A stretch of DNA of 64,000 nt from Stenotrophomonas maltophilia (GTDB taxonomy: Bacteria > Pseudomonadota > Gammaproteobacteria > Xanthomonadales > Xanthomonadaceae): NCBI GenBank assembly GCA_002363385.1, contig DEVL01000006.1:248001-312000 (forward strand), in the 5' to 3' direction. The notes under the pieces were generated by a model. That model saw nothing but the letters and a program-made list of their open reading frames with translations. It was not told the origin of the DNA and made no database searches. Position numbers and translations under genes: made by a program. Within the stretch, counting starts at the first letter, position 1. Each line of letters begins with the position of its first letter. Of this stretch, positions 62,327 to 64,000 are shown piece by piece.

Positions 62327-62356
62327 CAAAGCCCCGGCCTTGGTCGGGGCTTTTTG
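62327..62356 (+). terminator. Terminator copy, second in composite repeat 2
   Basis: AAAGCCCCGGCCTTGGTCGGGGCTTTTTG is a near-exact copy of the tRNA-Thr terminator (60552-60581), with no tRNA piece in front of it. Confidence 0.85.
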
Positions 62357-62420
62357 TTTGGGCGGATGTTGGAGCTCGCACTCCTTCTCTAGGGCCAGCG
62401 CGACCGCTGAACGGAGGTGG

Positions 62421-62761
62421 ATAGTCATTACTGTAAATGCGTGGGGCTTCCCTATCACGGGAGACAGGGTGGTTGAGGCCTTGACGAACTTCAGTACGAG
62501 TGACATGTGGCTACTACCGGATTTGGATGTTCTGTCGGGAGCGAAGTCTCAGGCGATCCTGAGTCTCCTTCGAGAGCGGATGGCGGACAGCCCGCTGTGT
62601 CCACAGCGGATCTGTGCGACGCCCTTGCTGACGCCCCGCAAGTTTGGGTGTTGGACATTCGGCTATCATCCGACCAGGAGGTTCAGCTCTACATTGAAGA
62701 TGGTGAGGTTTTTGATGAGAATCTGGACAAGGCGGTCACAATCAGAAGTATCGGTGGATAG
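62421..62761 (+). pseudogene. Broken small gene (no start codon, frameshift)
   Basis: One frame reads 'TVNAWGFPITGDRVVEALTN' to 'LLRERMADSP' (62430-~62597); the other reads 'AVSTADLCDALADAPQVWVL' to 'TIRSIGG' (to 62761). Joined, they make a plausible ~110-residue acidic protein, so a one-base indel near 62588-62602 has split it. An AGGTGG ribosome-like site lies at about 62415-62420, but the first codon in frame is ATA (62421) or ATT (62427), not ATG. So it lacks a normal start too. A rare ATT start cannot be excluded. Confidence 0.6.
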
Positions 62762-62783
62762 AGAGATTCGGGAGTGAGCTGAA

Positions 62784-63041
62784 ATGCAGAGGCCTTTCTC
62801 TTTCTGGCTGCATTCTCTGTTGTTCGAAATCGCAGCGAAGCGCAGCTTTCAGTTGCCTGAAGAGGGCGTCGAACGCCTTGCTGAGCACGAGCGCGGGTTG
62901 CTTATCGATTTATTGTTGCAAGAGTTATCGGCGACCGGCTTTGGATCTGACGATGAACCTAATCAACGAGGCGTCCACATCGAAGAGATCATCGATTTCG
63001 TCGGCTCCATGGCCGATCAAACTCGTGCATCCAGCGACTGA
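62784..63041 (+). CDS. Small acidic hypothetical protein
   Basis: An 85-residue protein, 'MQRPFSFWLHSLLFEIA' then a Glu/Leu-rich helix ('EEGVERLAEHERGLLIDLLL') and acidic 'SDDEPNQRGVHIEEIIDFV'. It has a GGGAG ribosome-like site before ATG 62784. No family recognised. Its place, just after a broken gene in an immunity-rich stretch, suggests another orphan immunity gene. Confidence 0.6.
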   Translation: MQRPFSFWLHSLLFEIAAKRSFQLPEEGVERLAEHERGLLIDLLLQELSATGFGSDDEPNQRGVHIEEIIDFVGSMADQTRASSD

Positions 63042-63073
63042 GGAGTCGTTGATTTGGAGTCATAAGCGGCTGC

Positions 63074-63103
63074 TCGTAGGTTCGACTCCTGTTTCCGGCG
63101 CCA
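63074..63103 (+). repeat. tRNA-Thr 3'-end remnant, copy 3
   Basis: 30 bp matching tRNA-Thr 60513-60542 with 3 mismatches (TCGTAGGTTCGACTCCTGTTTCCGGCG, then CCA). The three changes mean it is an older or drifted copy compared with 62034-62076. Confidence 0.85.
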
Positions 63104-63113
63104 GTTGTACGAA

Positions 63114-63141
63114 TAGCCCCGGCCTTGGTCGGTGTTTTTTG
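63114..63141 (+). terminator. Degenerate terminator copy in composite repeat 3
   Basis: AGCCCCGGCCTTGGTCGGTGTTTTTTG: the stem is weakened by a G-to-T change in the right arm, but the T-run remains. Confidence 0.55.
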
Positions 63142-63159
63142 TTTGTGGGTCGCTTGGTG

Positions 63160-63180
63160 GTAGTGCCGACCGATGAAGCT
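63160..63180 (+). repeat. GTAG element in composite repeat, copy 3 (truncated)
   Basis: GTAGTGCCGACCGATGAAG: the left arm of the repeat at 60596 followed by unrelated sequence. Confidence 0.6.
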
Positions 63181-63204
63181 CGGGTGCGATCGACACCCCA
63201 CGGA

Positions 63205-63330
63205 CTGACATCGCCACCAATGCCTGAGCCGGCTTCGCTGGCGCTTAACGCCACGGGCGTTGCTCACATCAGGATGGAGTGGTTGGCCTCTATCGTCCCG
63301 TTGGATTCATGGCGGGTCATTCCTGTGCTA
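63205..63330 (+). repeat. Composite repeat tail, copy 3
   Basis: Contains CCGGCTTCGCTGGCGCTTAA and GCCACGGGCGTTGCTCACAT, then the block shared with copy 2. It ends where the next coding remnant begins. Confidence 0.8.
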
Positions 63331-63499
63331 CGAGTACGTAATCCTGTCCTTCGGCAAGAAGGCGACTTTGGATGAGGTCGCAGCTTTCGCGGATGCCAAG
63401 AAAAGAGAAGTTCGTGTCTGTGGCACAGATCGCGGTCTGAACGATGAGCAACGGTGTTTGGATTGCCACAAAAAATTGCGTGGGAGAGATTGGCAATGA
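63331..63499 (+). pseudogene. Toxin-tail-like remnant without a start
   Basis: The open frame reads 'VILSFGKKATLDEVAAFADA' to 'CLDCHKKLRGRDWQ' and ends in TGA overlapping the next start (ATGA). No ATG, GTG or TTG with a ribosome site lies near its beginning; it runs straight out of the repeat. A stop overlapping an immunity-type gene is typical of toxin C-terminal genes, so I read it as the tail of a displaced toxin. Cys-x2-Cys near the end could bind a metal. Family unknown. Confidence 0.55.
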
Positions 63500-63867
63500 A
63501 TGAGACATTCGTAGCTAAAGATGGCGAAAAAGAGGTTTCGGTGCCGCAAGCGTGGCGGCCCACGCTCACCGCTATCGTCGATGCCCTGATCCAAGGGGGC
63601 GAGCCATCACTGCCGCGGGTAACCCTTCAGTCTCCGGATGTGTGGGTGAGCGCGCAAAACAACATTCGCGCGTATGGTGCACAACTGAGAAAGTTGCCAG
63701 AGGAATCTTGGAACTCCTCTGTCTGCATTTGGTACGGGGATTTTTGGGGCGTTTTAGTTGATCTTTGCACAGAGGAGGAGGGAAGAAGTGATCTGGTGCT
63801 TCAGGCTCACGTGTACGAAGTTGGCGATGGATATCGATACGAGGTGGTTTTGGTATACGTGCCTTAG
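63496..63867 (+). CDS. Putative immunity-type protein (small)
   Basis: A 123-residue protein. 'SLPRVTLQSPDVWVSAQNNI' and 'NSSVCIWYGDFWGVLVDLCTEEEG' then 'HVYEVGDGYRYEVVLVYVP' read as a beta-rich acidic small protein, as for immunity proteins in toxin/immunity cassettes. It starts with an ATGA overlap with the tail-like remnant. No family name can be given with confidence. Confidence 0.6.
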   Translation: MNETFVAKDGEKEVSVPQAWRPTLTAIVDALIQGGEPSLPRVTLQSPDVWVSAQNNIRAYGAQLRKLPEESWNSSVCIWYGDFWGVLVDLCTEEEGRSDLVLQAHVYEVGDGYRYEVVLVYVP

Positions 63868-63881
63868 AGCCTGTGGGTCTC

Positions 63882-63937
63882 GATCCTCATCCAAACAACG
63901 CCCCGCATCCTGTCCTAAGTTGGCTCTATCGCCACTT
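63882..63937 (+). repeat. 56-bp repeat B, copy 2
   Basis: Begins GATCCTCATCCAAAC and ends TGGCTCTATCGCCACTT; 47 of 56 positions match copy 1 (61122-61177). It lies directly against the IS3 transposase fragment. Confidence 0.85.
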
Positions 63938-64000
63938 ATGAACTGACTGCCCTGGTCGGAATACACCTGCACTCCAAGCGCTGGTTTTCGCTTCCATGCC
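63928..64000 (-). mobile_element. IS3-family transposase fragment (orfB, DDE domain)
   Basis: Read from 64000 towards 63928 the minus strand encodes 'AWKRKPALGVQVYSDQGSQF', then 'ISGD', matching the second catalytic Asp block of IS3-family OrfB ('xHSDQGSQFxS'). The next residues expected (W and a catalytic-domain continuation) are missing, since repeat B starts there. So the IS is truncated at this side. Its other side lies beyond the window. Confidence 0.7.

Noticed and set aside
62030..62506. Minus-strand open frame of ~158 codons across composite repeat 2, and its like at 62989-63267
   Set aside because: They translate the tRNA remnant, terminator and repeat in antisense; no protein features.

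Overview
The window is a chromosomal segment of a high-G+C gammaproteobacterium of the Xanthomonadaceae, most likely Stenotrophomonas (S. maltophilia complex). The strongest evidence is a family of short GTAG-headed palindromic repeats (GTAGTGCCGGCCGCTGGCCGGC and variants; SMAG-type REP elements) at many gene ends, several as head-to-head pairs. The gene set agrees: membrane-anchored malate:quinone oxidoreductase, ArgP/ArgO pair, Bpt leucyltransferase, OPT and POT peptide transporters, and the rplU-rpmA-obg and murJ-ribF-ileS-lspA-ispH blocks. No plasmid or phage replication genes are visible.

Layout. 0.25-7.1 kb: a plus-strand run with short spacers or overlaps (DUF1801, metallophosphoesterase, esterase, flavin-binding stress protein, DUF72, Nei-like DNA glycosylase, methyltransferase), then an MHS-type MFS transporter. 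7.1-12 kb: TonB-dependent siderophore receptor with a Fur-box-like palindrome, Mqo, and a membrane protein. 12-13 kb: an orphan hypothetical of lower G+C. 13-24 kb: divergent argP/argO, POT transporter, DUF1624-type membrane protein, OPT transporter, S9 peptidase, DUF819 transporter. 24-29 kb: a small HEACH-motif protein, minE-minD-minC, a GNAT acetyltransferase, and a DesK/DesR-like two-component pair. 29.4-34.8 kb: SRPBCC/GyrI-like protein, DUF423, AlkA-like glycosylase, M15 peptidase, and a compact SPFH-Arc-small protein-PH operon preceded by a perfect 17-bp palindrome. 34.9-43.4 kb: purT, an EEP-family nuclease/phosphatase, bpt, a five-EF-hand protein, an ECF sigma factor fused to a membrane domain, tesB, enoyl-CoA hydratase, and a PCu(A)C copper chaperone. 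43.5-58.7 kb: housekeeping core (uvrA, rplU, rpmA, obg, rpsT, murJ, ribF, ileS, lspA, ispH) and an M61 peptidase. 58.7-60.3 kb: periplasmic trehalase.

60.4-64 kb is the unusual part. A complete tRNA-Thr(CGT) gene is followed by visibly lower-G+C DNA. In it, a composite repeat recurs three times: tRNA 3' end, GC-rich terminator, degenerate GTAG element, then a conserved ~100-130 bp tail. One copy carries a perfect 43-nt duplicate of the tRNA 3' half. Between the copies lie small overlapping genes that look like orphan polymorphic-toxin tails and immunity genes (one resembles Imm40), a broken gene, and at the right edge the catalytic-domain fragment of an IS3-family transposase. My reading is a tRNA-anchored, repeat-bounded array of degraded toxin-tail/immunity cassettes. 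This rests on sequence reading only.

The three largest stretches without a gene (29062-29374, 46865-47159, 61819-62420) are described in their own entries. Start codons were chosen by ribosome-binding-site spacing and family N-termini where possible.
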